A DNA stretch of 64,000 bases from Nocardioides sp. zg-DK7169. GTDB lineage: Bacteria; Actinomycetota; Actinomycetes; Propionibacteriales; Nocardioidaceae. The position numbers were made by a program, and so were the translations under genes. Numbering within the stretch: position 1 is the first letter of the stretch; every line of letters begins with the position of its first letter. Shown here in pieces: positions 24,451 through 33,978 of the stretch. The notes below the pieces were generated by a model that was not told the DNA's origin, did no database searches, and was given only the letters and a program-made list of their open reading frames with translations. The stretch covers positions 1 through 64,000 of the forward strand of contig NZ_JABJRA010000006.1 in the NCBI RefSeq assembly GCF_013155365.1, in the 5' to 3' direction.

Positions 24451-25841
24451 CGACGAAGACCACGGCGACCCGCGGTGTAGCGACCTTAACCCTTGGGTCG
24501 ATCGTCGCGGCTGGGCTCGCTGCCCTAGCGCAATTCGTTCTGGCGATTTGGCTGAGCCCGGATGAGTTCGGGCAATGGGCTGCCGCACTATCGGCAACAG
24601 CGTTCTTAGTCGGAGTAGCAAACTTCGGTGAGGTTAACGGGTTTCTTTCAGGACGTTCTGAGTCATTAGCGAGATCAATGCGTATCGCCACGCTCCTGAA
24701 CCTAGGGCTAGTGGCGGGCGTTTTCCTGATCGCAGGATTTTACTGGACTGCTGGGCGGCACGATGTGGCGCTGCTGTGCGTGGTCCTCGGGTTCACCGTG
24801 CCAGTGCAGGGACGAAACGGGCTGTTGCACGCGGCAGCGATTGATTCGGGCCTGTACGGGCGGGCTGTCGCTGCTCAATTGGTCGGAGCGGCGGTGAGGT
24901 TGGCAATCGGCGTCGCCGTGGCTGCCGCCAGCTCGTCAGCGATCGCTCTTGCAGTTGCGCAGTTGGGCGCTACGGTTGCAATGAACCTTGTTCTATCGGG
25001 TGTGCAACGTCGGGCGACCTTATCCGGGCCTGCGCCAGCCCGAGACGTGGTCGTGAGGACGACAGCCCGAGAACGCGCCGCGTGGGCCGTAAACTCGCTT
25101 CTGGTGACAATTCCGCTTCAGATCGGCTATTTTGTTGCTCAATTTGTCGCGGCGCCGGCAATAGTCGGACTCTATTATCTCGCCAACCAGATCGCACTGG
25201 CGGTGAGCGGTACTGTGTCTGGTCCGGTCGCGAAAGTGGTCCTCTCAGTACTCTCGAAGAGTCCCGCTGGGGTTAGAGAGGCGATTGCGTTTCGATTCGG
25301 CAGCCTGCTCGGGAGTGGAATGGCGGTAGTGGTTGGCATCGGAGGAACGGCAGCATTGTATGGCACAGACCGCGTTCCTGAGGAATGGTCGCAGGTCGTC
25401 CCTGGTGCCATCATCTTGATGGCAAGTCTTCCCGCCCGTATGACGACTCCGGTGGTGGATTCTTATCTCCAGTCGGTTGGGCGCTGGTGGCGGAGTAGTG
25501 CGTTTAACTTCGTCGATGCGATCGGGACCGCGATATGCGCATTAATGCTTTTGTTTGTGGATTTTATGGCATTCGCAATTATCCTGAGCGCTTGGAAGGC
25601 CTCCTTCGCCCTCGCTCGGTCGTCGATCGCGCTAGGTGAGATACCAGTCGGTCTGCGTGCGGCCGTTGCGATAGGATTCGAGATGTCCTTTATCCTCACG
25701 GTTGTTGGCACAGTCGTTGGTCCCGGCGCCGGGACGTTGTTAATCGGGGCCGGCGTGGTTGTGGCCAGCTGCCTTGTGGTCGGGCTACTTCGGAGAGCGC
25801 CAGAAGACCTAGGAATGAGTAGGACGGGGAGTCGGTCGTGA
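24447..25841 (+). CDS. Polysaccharide flippase (Wzx-like, MOP superfamily)
   Basis: 464 residues with about 12-14 hydrophobic helices; the start LGSIVAAGLAALAQFVLAIWLSPDEFGQWAA is the typical MATE/MOP first helix pair. It would flip the lipid-linked repeat unit across the membrane. TTG 24447 overlaps the upstream stop by 4 nt (TTGA). Between the two pyruvyl transferases, as expected if it exports the decorated unit. AT-richer than the chromosomal background. Confidence 0.82.
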   Translation: MTTKTTATRGVATLTLGSIVAAGLAALAQFVLAIWLSPDEFGQWAAALSATAFLVGVANFGEVNGFLSGRSESLARSMRIATLLNLGLVAGVFLIAGFYWTAGRHDVALLCVVLGFTVPVQGRNGLLHAAAIDSGLYGRAVAAQLVGAAVRLAIGVAVAAASSSAIALAVAQLGATVAMNLVLSGVQRRATLSGPAPARDVVVRTTARERAAWAVNSLLVTIPLQIGYFVAQFVAAPAIVGLYYLANQIALAVSGTVSGPVAKVVLSVLSKSPAGVREAIAFRFGSLLGSGMAVVVGIGGTAALYGTDRVPEEWSQVVPGAIILMASLPARMTTPVVDSYLQSVGRWWRSSAFNFVDAIGTAICALMLLFVDFMAFAIILSAWKASFALARSSIALGEIPVGLRAAVAIGFEMSFILTVVGTVVGPGAGTLLIGAGVVVASCLVVGLLRRAPEDLGMSRTGSRS

Positions 25842-27100
25842 TGAGTTCGGTCAGCGAGAGCGCGGGCGATGGCGGCCTGACGCGTGCGCTTATGATCAAT
25901 GCGTACTCATACAAGAATGCTGGCGATGCGGCCATCATGCTTTCGAGTGCGCGGATCCTGTTCGAGAACGGCTTTGATGAGGTGGTCATCTCTAGTCGAT
26001 ACGACGATGGGGCGAACTACCGACCTCACGGCGTCGGCGTGGTATCCGAACTGATCCCGTTTCCGAATCGCGGTGACACGTCCGCGCTCGGGCAGGCTAC
26101 AGCAGCGGCCTTCGGACTAACAGCGGCGGCTTTGTGTATCGCAGTCGGGACGTTTCTGCCCCGAGTCGGGCGAGTATTGTCGCGTTTCCTTCTCCCGCGT
26201 ACGCGAGGGCTGCATGGCCGGTATCAGTTGCTAGCGATCGCGGGTGGGGGATACATGTATTCGGCGAAACGACTTCTGAACCTTAGTCTCTGGCACAGCT
26301 TGCTCACGATTCGGCTAGCGCAACTGCATATCGGCAAGACTGCGATGTTCCCGCAGAGTCTTGGTCCAGTGAATAATGCGTTTGATCGCTGGGTGATCGA
26401 ACGTGCTCTGTCGCGCACGCAAGTAATAGTGCGCGAGCGCGAGTCGCTTGAGCGTTCTGTCTGTCCGCCAAGGGTCAGCGTATCGGCTGTGGTCCCAGAC
26501 GTGGCGTTCTATCCGTTTCGAGATGGCGACGAAGTTGCCGCGGTCAGTTCGATTCCAACGGTTCGGATCGCCGTCATGGACTGGCGCTGGTCCACATCGG
26601 TGTCCGCGGAGGCATTCGACCGGTACAAATGTGAGATTTCAAAGTTGATTAGTCTGCTTGACAACGCTGGTTATCGCGTCGTTCTTGGCGGTCACTCGCG
26701 GCTTCCGGAGCACGACCAGGATGACATCGCAGTGGCACGTGTCATTGCAGAAGGAGTCTCGTCAGCAACCGAGGTAGACGATAATTGTGACGTCAGTCAT
26801 CTTCTGAGCATGTATCAGAGCGCCCAGGTTGTGATCGGCACGCGGCTCCATGCCTGCATCATGGCGCTCTCCGTAGGGACGCCCGCGATCGCGCTTGCGT
26901 ACCAGTCAAAGGCAGTCGGGGTAATGCGCGACTCCGGTTTAGAGCAATCAACTTTCATGGCCGATCAGTTTCGTGCTGACGAGGTTTTCAATCGGGTCCG
27001 CTCGTTGACTCAAGGCGGTGATGCGCGCCGTCGAGGCGTTGGGCGGTCGGCCGATATGCGCGCGCGAGTCGCGGACCATTACGGTAGGGTGCTTAAGTGA
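25841..27100 (+). CDS. Polysaccharide pyruvyl transferase family protein (WcaK/CsaB-like)
   Basis: 419 residues. N-terminal RALMINAYSYKNAGDAAIML (the N-x-GD block), central LLAIAGGGYMYS, and C-terminal VVIGTRLHACIMALSVGTPAIALAYQSKAVGVM, the canonical RLHxxxxAxxxGxPxxxxxYxxK motif. WcaK performs this type of reaction in colanic acid loci. ATG 25841 overlaps the flippase stop by 1 nt; GTG 25838 is an alternative. Second pyruvyl transferase in the cluster. Confidence 0.85.
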   Translation: MSSVSESAGDGGLTRALMINAYSYKNAGDAAIMLSSARILFENGFDEVVISSRYDDGANYRPHGVGVVSELIPFPNRGDTSALGQATAAAFGLTAAALCIAVGTFLPRVGRVLSRFLLPRTRGLHGRYQLLAIAGGGYMYSAKRLLNLSLWHSLLTIRLAQLHIGKTAMFPQSLGPVNNAFDRWVIERALSRTQVIVRERESLERSVCPPRVSVSAVVPDVAFYPFRDGDEVAAVSSIPTVRIAVMDWRWSTSVSAEAFDRYKCEISKLISLLDNAGYRVVLGGHSRLPEHDQDDIAVARVIAEGVSSATEVDDNCDVSHLLSMYQSAQVVIGTRLHACIMALSVGTPAIALAYQSKAVGVMRDSGLEQSTFMADQFRADEVFNRVRSLTQGGDARRRGVGRSADMRARVADHYGRVLK

Positions 27101-28161
27101 TGCGAGACGTCGTTTTTTGGCTGCCGGCGATCAATCCCTACTGGCATGAGCGCTTTGTAGCGCTCCATTCGGCCGGCGAGGTCGATTTCGAGTGTTGGTT
27201 CTTGGATCACGTCGACCCAGACCGAGACTGGGTTGTTGATGAAGCGGATATGACGTACCCTCACACGTTTCTCTCGGACTCGCGCGAATCTCTGCTTTCA
27301 ACCCTTCGGAAGCTCTACCTACGCGCGTCACCCGCTCGCGTTTTCACGTTCCATTATGAGCCTAGGCTTTGGTTGGTTTGGGCGCATAGGTTGAGGGGGC
27401 GCCATGTTGCGCTTTATTGCTTGATGACGTGGGACTCCTGGGTTCAGCGGTCCAAGTCCAAAGAGCTTGCCAAGAAGATCTTTTTCCGGCTAAGCAGTTC
27501 GACGCTTACTCCTGGCCCAGACTCGGATGCGTGGGCTCGTAGCTACGGTGCTCGGAATCTGTTCCGGCTGCATCACGCCGTCGATGTTGAGGCATTGAGC
27601 GCCGCGGGCTCACATCGTGTTGACTCTCCTGAACTGCGGCTTCTGTATGTTGGACGCCTGGTCGAGGACAAAGGCGTGCCCTTCATCCTTTCGGTTGTTG
27701 AGGACCTACTGGAGCGTGGGCTTCCGATCACTCTTCGGATCGTGGGCAGCGGTGCTCTAGAAGCCGAGGTTCAGTCGCTCGTGGCACGGTGGCCTGACGC
27801 CGTTGTATTTGACGGGTTCGTGCAGTCTGCTTCGATGCCTTCGCGTTACGGGGACTCTGACGTGCTGCTGTTCCCTACACTCGGTGACCCCTACGGTCTA
27901 GTGGTTGATGAAGCTCTTGCCGCTGGGCTGCCGGTCATCTCCTCGGATCGCGCAGGGGACATATCTTGGCGATTAGCCGATGGGCGGGGGTGGGTGCTCG
28001 ACCCGGAGGCAGCGGGTGATTGGGCGGCTACGATCGAGCGGCTCGCGCGCGATCGCGAGTTGCTTTCACGGTCTCGTGCCGCTGCGGTTTTATTTAGTCG
28101 TGGGCATGACGTTCAGAGGTGGGCTACCGAAATTAAGCGGTGGGTCTCGAGCACAGCATAG
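27100..28161 (+). CDS. Glycosyltransferase, GT4 family
   Basis: 353 residues, GT-B fold. The C-terminal donor site is LRLLYVGRLVEDKGVPFILSV and VLLFPTLGDPYGLVVDEALAAGLPVISS, a slight variant (DPYGLVVDEA) of the usual EGxxxxxxEA loop. The N-terminus (VVFWLPAINPYWHERFVALH) is the acceptor half. ATG 27100 overlaps the preceding stop by 1 nt. Last of the AT-rich overlapped genes before gmd. Sugar specificity cannot be read from sequence. Confidence 0.85.
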   Translation: MRDVVFWLPAINPYWHERFVALHSAGEVDFECWFLDHVDPDRDWVVDEADMTYPHTFLSDSRESLLSTLRKLYLRASPARVFTFHYEPRLWLVWAHRLRGRHVALYCLMTWDSWVQRSKSKELAKKIFFRLSSSTLTPGPDSDAWARSYGARNLFRLHHAVDVEALSAAGSHRVDSPELRLLYVGRLVEDKGVPFILSVVEDLLERGLPITLRIVGSGALEAEVQSLVARWPDAVVFDGFVQSASMPSRYGDSDVLLFPTLGDPYGLVVDEALAAGLPVISSDRAGDISWRLADGRGWVLDPEAAGDWAATIERLARDRELLSRSRAAAVLFSRGHDVQRWATEIKRWVSSTA

Positions 28162-28194
28162 TTGGTTGGTTTGTTCTTCGATAGGAGTGCTGGG

Positions 28195-29241
28195 ATGGGT
28201 GTTCGACGCGCATTAATTACAGGCATCACGGGTCAAGATGGCTCTTACCTCGCCGAACTTCTGCTTGGTAAGGGGTATGAGGTTCACGGCCTTATTAGGC
28301 GTGCATCCACGTTTAATACTGCCCGCATTGATCACCTGTATCAGGACCCGCACGATCCAGAGGCGCGCTTGTTTCTTCATTATGGAGATCTCTCGGATGG
28401 AGCTCGGTTGGTTACTCTCCTTCATGAGATTCAGCCGGACGAGGTCTACAATCTTGCGGCGCAGTCTCACGTCCGCGTGAGTTTCGACGAACCGGAGCAC
28501 ACTGGCGATACAACCGGGATCGGTGCGATGCGTCTCCTGGAGGCGGTTCGAATGGCGGGTATTCAGTGCCGCTACTACCAGGCATCGAGTTCTGAGATGT
28601 TTGGGGCCACCCCGCCCCCTCAGAATGAAGAGACGCCGTTCTATCCGCGTTCGCCGTACGGTGCAGCCAAGGTGTATGCGTACTGGGTGACGAAGAACTA
28701 CCGTGAGGGTTACGGTATGTTCGCGGTCAATGGGATTCTTTTTAATCACGAGTCTCCGCGCCGAGGTGAAACCTTCGTGACCCGCAAGATCACTCGGGCC
28801 GTAGCACGTATCAAGGCTGGCCTGGAGTCGCACGTGTACCTCGGCAATCTTGACTCCGTTCGTGACTGGGGGTACGCCCCCGAGTACGTCGAGGGCATGT
28901 GGCGGATGCTCCAGGCCGAGGAGCCCGACGACTTCGTCCTTGCTACCGGCGGTAACTTCACGGTTCGTGACTTCGTCGTTACCGCGTTCGAGCACGCGGG
29001 TTTGGATTGGGAGAAGCACGTGCGTTTCGACGAGCGTTACCTCCGTCCGACCGAGGTGGATGCACTCGTTGGAGACGCCGATAAGGCCCACGCGAAATTG
29101 GGCTGGAAGGCGACGGTCCAGACGGACGAGCTCGCGCGGATTATGGTGGACGCCGATGTCGCGGCCCTCGAGTGCGAGGGGCGGCCCTGGATTGACCAGG
29201 TGCAGCTCGGGGGCTGGCCGGTCGTTGGGGGCCGCGGGTGA
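28195..29241 (+). CDS. gmd: GDP-mannose 4,6-dehydratase
   Basis: Converts GDP-mannose to GDP-4-keto-6-deoxymannose, the first step to GDP-fucose. 348 residues with [59 protein letters not shown] (YxxxK) and [17 protein letters not shown], all canonical. ATG 28195 with AGGAG upstream. The first half uses AT-ending codons like the genes before it; from about 28840 onward the composition becomes strongly G/C at third positions, suggesting a recombination joint inside the gene. Overlaps fcl by 4 nt. Confidence 0.95.
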   Translation: MGVRRALITGITGQDGSYLAELLLGKGYEVHGLIRRASTFNTARIDHLYQDPHDPEARLFLHYGDLSDGARLVTLLHEIQPDEVYNLAAQSHVRVSFDEPEHTGDTTGIGAMRLLEAVRMAGIQCRYYQASSSEMFGATPPPQNEETPFYPRSPYGAAKVYAYWVTKNYREGYGMFAVNGILFNHESPRRGETFVTRKITRAVARIKAGLESHVYLGNLDSVRDWGYAPEYVEGMWRMLQAEEPDDFVLATGGNFTVRDFVVTAFEHAGLDWEKHVRFDERYLRPTEVDALVGDADKAHAKLGWKATVQTDELARIMVDADVAALECEGRPWIDQVQLGGWPVVGGRG

Positions 29242-30209
29242 CGCCTGCTGTTTCGCAGCCGCTCGACCGCGACGCCTGCACATACGTCGCGGGGCATCGT
29301 GGGCTGGTCGGGTCTGCGATCCATCGCCGTCTGCTGGCGTCGGGATTCAACCATGTGATCGGCGAGCGCTCGTCTGTGCTGGACCTGCGCGATCGTGATC
29401 AGGTCTTCGACTACTTTTCGCAGCATCGGCCGAGGTATGTGTTTCTGGCTGCTGCGAAGGTCGGTGGCATCCTCGCGAACAGCACGTACCCTGTCGAGTT
29501 CTTGTCCGAGAATCTGCGTATCCAGACCAACGTCATGGATGCGGCTCTCGAGCACGGCACGGAACGTCTGTTGTTCCTGGGTTCATCCTGCATCTATCCC
29601 AAGCTTGCCCCTCAGCCGATCCAAGAGGATTCGCTGCTTACCGGGCATCTCGAGCCGACCAACGATGCTTACGCGATTGCCAAGATTGCGGGCATCCTGG
29701 GTGTTCAGGCAGTGCGTCGACAGTACGGCCGTCCGTGGATCTCGGCGATGCCGACGAACCTCTACGGCCCCGGGGACAATTTCTCCCCAACTGGTAGCCA
29801 CGTTTTACCCGCCATGATTCGCCGCTACGACGAGGCGGCGAAGGCGGGTGCGGTCAGCGTCACCAACTGGGGTTCAGGATCGCCCCGGCGTGAGTTCCTG
29901 CATGTCGACGACATGGCGGACGCGTGTCTGCACCTCATGGAGCACTACGACGGCGCCAGCCAGGTGAATGTGGGGACCGGTCGGGACGCGACGATCCGGG
30001 AGATCGCGGACATCGTCGCGGAGGTCGTGGGCTTCGAGGGGAAGACCCTCTGGGACACGTCCAAGCCGGATGGCACTCCGCAGAAGCTTCTCGATGTCAG
30101 CAGGTTGCGCGACGCGGGCTGGGAGGCCCGGATCGGCCTACGGGACGGACTGAAGTCCACCGTTGAGTGGTACCGCCAGCACGTTGACAGCCTTCGGGAA
30201 TCAGGCTGA
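29238..30209 (+). CDS. fcl: GDP-L-fucose synthase
   Basis: Epimerises and reduces GDP-4-keto-6-deoxymannose to GDP-L-fucose. 323 residues: [18 protein letters not shown] (NADPH site), [26 protein letters not shown] (catalytic Ser), [11 protein letters not shown] (YxxxK) and [14 protein letters not shown] 29238 overlaps gmd by 4 nt, so the two enzymes are co-translated. A strong terminator follows. Confidence 0.94.
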   Translation: MTPAVSQPLDRDACTYVAGHRGLVGSAIHRRLLASGFNHVIGERSSVLDLRDRDQVFDYFSQHRPRYVFLAAAKVGGILANSTYPVEFLSENLRIQTNVMDAALEHGTERLLFLGSSCIYPKLAPQPIQEDSLLTGHLEPTNDAYAIAKIAGILGVQAVRRQYGRPWISAMPTNLYGPGDNFSPTGSHVLPAMIRRYDEAAKAGAVSVTNWGSGSPRREFLHVDDMADACLHLMEHYDGASQVNVGTGRDATIREIADIVAEVVGFEGKTLWDTSKPDGTPQKLLDVSRLRDAGWEARIGLRDGLKSTVEWYRQHVDSLRESG

Positions 30210-30219
30210 CACGCTAGAC

Positions 30220-30257
30220 AAGGAAAGGCCCGGCGATCACTCGCCGGGCCTTTCCTT
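30220..30257. terminator. Bidirectional terminator between fcl and cysN
   Basis: A perfect 17-bp stem (AAGGAAAGGCCCGGCGA and its complement) with loop TCAC. The right arm ends in a T-rich stretch for the plus strand, and the left arm is A-rich, so it also suits the convergent cysN. Confidence 0.9.
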
Positions 30258-30268
30258 TCGATCTGCTG

Positions 30269-31543
30269 TCAGCTGGCGCTGTTGATCATCCCTGCACCGA
30301 CGGTGATGCCGGTCGCCTCGTCGATCAGGATAAAGGACCCGGTGGTGCGGTTCTTCGAGTACGGGTCGCAAAGCAGCGGCACCGTGGTGCGCAGTTGGAC
30401 GCGGCCGATCTCGTTGACCCCAAGTTCCTTGGTCTCCTGGTCCCGGTGCAGCGTGTTGACGTCCAGGCGGTACTGGATGTCCTTGACCAGGGCGCGGGCG
30501 GTGCGGGTGGTGTGCTTGATGGCCAACTTCTGCCGCGGCTTGAGCGGGGTGGTGGTCATCCAGCAGATCATCGCGTCGATGTCCTGGCTGGGCTGCGGCG
30601 CGTTCTTGATCCGGGCGATCATGTCGCCTCGGGACACGTCGACGTCGTCCTCGAGGCGGATCGTCACGCTCATGGGCGGGAACGCCTCGGTGATCTCGCG
30701 GTCGAACAGGTCGATCCCGGCGATCTTGGAGGTCATGCCCGAGGGCAGCACGACGACCTCGTCGCCGGGCTTGAGGACGCCGCCGGCGACCATGCCGCCG
30801 TAGCCGCGGTAGTCGTGGTGCTCATCCGACTTCGGGCGCACGACGTATTGCACCGGGAAGCGGGCGTCGATCAGGTCGCGGTCGGAGGCGACGTGGACGT
30901 GCTCGAGGTGGTGCATGAGCGTCGGGCCGGAGTACCAGTCCATGTTCTCGGAGCGGTTCACGACGTTGTCGCCCTGGAGCGCGGAGATCGGGATGACCTC
31001 GAGGTCCGGGATGTTGAGCTTGGTGGCGAACTGGGTGAACTCGGCGTGGATCTTGTTGTAGACCTCCTGGTCGAAGCCGACCAGGTCCATCTTGTTCACC
31101 GCGAGCACCAGGTGGGGGACCCGCAGCAGCGACAGGATCACAGCGTGCCGGCGGGACTGCTCGGTCAGGCCCTGGCGGGCGTCGACGAGCACCAGGCCGA
31201 GGTCGGCGGTCGAGGCGCCGGTGACCATGTTGCGCGTGTACTGCACGTGGCCCGGGGTGTCCGCGATGATGAACTTGCGGTTCGGCGTCGCGAAGTAGCG
31301 GTACGCCACGTCGATGGTGATGCCCTGCTCGCGCTCCGAGCGCAGGCCGTCGGTCAGCAGCGCGAGGTCGGTGTAGTCGTAGCCCTTGGACTGGCTGGTG
31401 GCCTCGACGGCCTCGAGCTGGTCTTCGAAGATCGACTTGGAGTCGAGGAGGAGACGGCCGATCAGGGTCGACTTGCCGTCGTCCACGGAGCCGGCGGTGG
31501 CGAACCTCAGCAGGTCCATCTTGTCGCTCTTGATGGTGCCCAT
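30269..31543 (-). CDS. cysN: Sulfate adenylyltransferase, GTPase subunit
   Basis: With CysD makes APS from ATP and sulfate, driven by GTP hydrolysis. 424 residues: G1 TAGSVDDGKSTLIGRLL, G3 ADTPGHVQYTRNM, G4 AVNKMDLVGFD, then beta-barrel domains (FPVQYVVRPKSDEHHDYRGY). There is no C-terminal APS kinase, unlike mycobacterial CysNC; an APS kinase lies separately at 37893. The ATG shares one base with the cysD stop (TGATG). Confidence 0.95.
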   Translation of the reverse strand: MGTIKSDKMDLLRFATAGSVDDGKSTLIGRLLLDSKSIFEDQLEAVEATSQSKGYDYTDLALLTDGLRSEREQGITIDVAYRYFATPNRKFIIADTPGHVQYTRNMVTGASTADLGLVLVDARQGLTEQSRRHAVILSLLRVPHLVLAVNKMDLVGFDQEVYNKIHAEFTQFATKLNIPDLEVIPISALQGDNVVNRSENMDWYSGPTLMHHLEHVHVASDRDLIDARFPVQYVVRPKSDEHHDYRGYGGMVAGGVLKPGDEVVVLPSGMTSKIAGIDLFDREITEAFPPMSVTIRLEDDVDVSRGDMIARIKNAPQPSQDIDAMICWMTTTPLKPRQKLAIKHTTRTARALVKDIQYRLDVNTLHRDQETKELGVNEIGRVQLRTTVPLLCDPYSKNRTTGSFILIDEATGITVGAGMINSAS

Positions 31544-32457
31544 CAGAAGTAGCCTTCCTTCTTGCGGTCCTCCATGGCGGCCTCGGAGAACCGGTCGTCG
31601 CCACGGGTGGCGCCGCGCTCGGTGACTCGGGCCACGGCGACCTCGTCGATGATCTCCTCGATGGTCGAGGCGGTGGACTCCACGCAGCCGGTCAGCGTGA
31701 GGTCACCGACGGTGCGGAACCGCACGGTGCGCTCCTCGGCGACCTCGCCGGGGCGGCACGGGTTGTACGGCGACTCGGTGAGCAGCATGCCGTCGCGCTC
31801 GAAGACACGGCGCTGGTGGGAGAAGTAGATCGAGGGGATCTCGATCCCCTCGCGGCCGATGTAGTCCCAGATGTCCAGCTCGGTCCAGTTGGAGATCGGG
31901 AAGATCCGCATGTGCTCGCCCTCGTGGATGCGCCCGTTGTAGAGGCTCCACAGCTCGGGACGCTGCATCTTGGGGTCCCACTGGCCGAACTCGTCGCGGT
32001 GGGAGTAGACGCGCTCCTTGGCGCGGGCCTTCTCCTCGTCGCGGCGCCCGCCACCGAAGGCGGCGGTGAAGCCGTTCTCCTCGATCGCGTGCAGCAGGGT
32101 GCCGATCTGCATGCGGTTGCGGCTGGTCTTGCCGTCGTCGACGACGACGCCGTTGGCGATCGCCTCCTCGACGCTCGCGACGATGAGGCGCACGCCCAGG
32201 CGGTTCACCCAGTTGTCGCGGGTCTCGAGGACCTCGGGGAAGTCGTAGCCGGTGTCCACCTGGAGCACCGGGAACGGGATCTTGGCCGGATAGAAGGCCT
32301 TCTCGGCAAGGCGCATCATCACGATGGAGTCCTTGCCACCCGAGAACATTAGGACGGGCTTCTCGAACTCGGCGGCGACCTCACGGAAGATGTGGATCGA
32401 CTCCGCCTCCAGCTGGTCGAGCTGGCTCAGCCGGTAGTCGGCATGCGTTTCGGTCAT
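31543..32457 (-). CDS. cysD: Sulfate adenylyltransferase, small subunit
   Basis: A 304-residue PP-loop ATP pyrophosphatase; PVLMFSGGKDSIVMMRLAEKA carries the SGGKDS loop, and FPVLQVDTGYDFPEV and AFGGGRRDEEKARAKER are CysD-typical. ATG 32457 (MTETHADYRLSQLDQLEAES) follows a GAGAGG ribosome site; TACGAT at 32499-32494 is a likely -10. No cysteine-type leader peptide was found upstream. The gene pair sits between fcl and ugd in the polysaccharide region. Confidence 0.95.
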   Translation of the reverse strand: MTETHADYRLSQLDQLEAESIHIFREVAAEFEKPVLMFSGGKDSIVMMRLAEKAFYPAKIPFPVLQVDTGYDFPEVLETRDNWVNRLGVRLIVASVEEAIANGVVVDDGKTSRNRMQIGTLLHAIEENGFTAAFGGGRRDEEKARAKERVYSHRDEFGQWDPKMQRPELWSLYNGRIHEGEHMRIFPISNWTELDIWDYIGREGIEIPSIYFSHQRRVFERDGMLLTESPYNPCRPGEVAEERTVRFRTVGDLTLTGCVESTASTIEEIIDEVAVARVTERGATRGDDRFSEAAMEDRKKEGYF

Positions 32458-32646
32458 GAAAACAGGGGACCTCTCATCGGGGTAGCAGCGGCCATCGTAG
32501 CGGCGAGTCGGCGCGGGGTAGGAAAGCGCACCTGACCGAGTGTGTTGGGTCACGCGGGGGGTGCGTGTCGGGGTCCGCTGGATGGGACCCGGACGTGCTC
32601 TGTATTACGTCTGGGGGACCCGCCGGACGGCGGTGCCGTGCGCCCC

Positions 32647-32652
32647 TACGAT
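32647..32652 (+). promoter_or_regulatory. -10 element of ugd (leaderless)
   Basis: TACGAT, seven bases before ATG 32660. An in-frame ATG at 32651 falls inside the element, so 32660 is the better start. Confidence 0.55.
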
Positions 32653-32659
32653 GACGGCC

Positions 32660-33973
32660 ATGCGTATCTCCGTCTTCGGTTGTGGCTATCTCGGTGCCGT
32701 GCACGCGGCGTGCATGGCAAAGCTCGGGCACGAGGTGGTCGGCGTCGACGTCCTGCCGGCCCAGGTTGCCGCCCTCTCGCGCGGCGAGGCGCCCTTCTTC
32801 GAGCCCGGCCTGCCGGAGTTGCTCACCGAGGCGGGTGCCTCCGGTCGCCTCGCGTTCACCACCGACGCCACCGCGGCCGCCGAGGCCACCGTGCACTTCA
32901 TCTGCGTGGGGACGCCGCAGAAGCCCGGCGAGAACGCCGCCGACATGCGGTTCGTGAACTCCGCGGTCGAGGCGGTGCTGCCGCTGCTCAAGGCCGGCGA
33001 CGTCGTGGTCGGCAAGTCCACCGTCCCGGTCGGCACCGCCGAGGAGATCGCCCGACGCATCCACGAGGTGCAGCCCGAGGCCGAGCTGATCTGGAACCCC
33101 GAGTTCCTGCGCGAGGGCTTCGCCGTCAAGGACACGCTGCACCCGGACCGCTTTGTCTACGGGGTCGCCGATACCGAGCAGGGCCGGGCGGCCGCCGCCG
33201 TCCTCGACGCGGTCTACGCCGACGCGCTGGCCGATGGCACCCCCCGGATCATCGCCGACCTGGCCACCGCCCAGCTGGTGAAGGTCGCAGCCAACTCGTT
33301 CCTCGCCACCAAGATCTCCTTCATCAACGCGATGGCCGAGCTGTGCGAGGCCACCGGGGCCGACGTGACCCTGCTGGCCGACGCGATCGGCCACGACGCG
33401 CGCATCGGGCGCCGCTTCCTCAACGCCGGCGTCGGCTTCGGTGGCGGTTGCCTGCCCAAGGACATCCGGGCGTTCATGGCGCGCGCCGGCGAGCTCGGCG
33501 TGGACCAGGCGCTGAGCTTCCTCAGCGAGGTCGACTCGATCAACATGCGCCGCCGGGTGCGGATGGTCGACCTGGCCCGTGAGCAGTGCGGCGGCTCCAT
33601 TGTCGGTCGCACCATCGCGGTGCTCGGTGCGGCCTTCAAGCCCGACTCCGACGACATCCGCGACTCTCCGGCCCTCAGCGTGGCCGCCCAGATGCAGCTC
33701 CAGGGCGCCAAGGTCACCGTGACCGACCCCCAGGCCATCCACAACGCGCGCAAGAAGTGGCCCGAGCTGGCCTACGCCTCCACGGTCAAGGAGGCGGTCC
33801 AGGACGCCGATGTCGTCATGGTGCTCACCGAGTGGCCCGAGTACGTCGCGCTGGACCCCGAGGAGCTCGCACCGCTCGTGCAGGGCAAGCAGCTCATCGA
33901 CGGCCGCAACTGCCTCGACCCGGCCACCTGGCGGGCGGCGGGCTGGACCTACCGGGCGCTCGGGCGTCCGTAG
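32660..33973 (+). CDS. ugd: UDP-glucose 6-dehydrogenase
   Basis: Oxidises UDP-glucose twice to UDP-glucuronate, supplying an acidic sugar. 437 residues: MRISVFGCGYLGAVHAACMA (NAD site), VGKSTVPVGTAEEIA, NPEFLREGFAVKD, VKVAANSFLATKISFINAMAE and the nucleophile loop GVGFGGGCLPKDIRAF (Cys near 264). The C-terminal UDP-binding half (GAAFKPDSDDIRDSPAL) is complete. Leaderless start ATG 32660; divergent from cysD. Confidence 0.94.
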   Translation: MRISVFGCGYLGAVHAACMAKLGHEVVGVDVLPAQVAALSRGEAPFFEPGLPELLTEAGASGRLAFTTDATAAAEATVHFICVGTPQKPGENAADMRFVNSAVEAVLPLLKAGDVVVGKSTVPVGTAEEIARRIHEVQPEAELIWNPEFLREGFAVKDTLHPDRFVYGVADTEQGRAAAAVLDAVYADALADGTPRIIADLATAQLVKVAANSFLATKISFINAMAELCEATGADVTLLADAIGHDARIGRRFLNAGVGFGGGCLPKDIRAFMARAGELGVDQALSFLSEVDSINMRRRVRMVDLAREQCGGSIVGRTIAVLGAAFKPDSDDIRDSPALSVAAQMQLQGAKVTVTDPQAIHNARKKWPELAYASTVKEAVQDADVVMVLTEWPEYVALDPEELAPLVQGKQLIDGRNCLDPATWRAAGWTYRALGRP

Positions 33974-33978
33974 TCCTT

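Noticed and set aside
32458..32553. Cys leader peptide upstream of cysD
   Set aside because: The upstream frame has no LTxR...RVxSxLC pattern and no matching hairpin.
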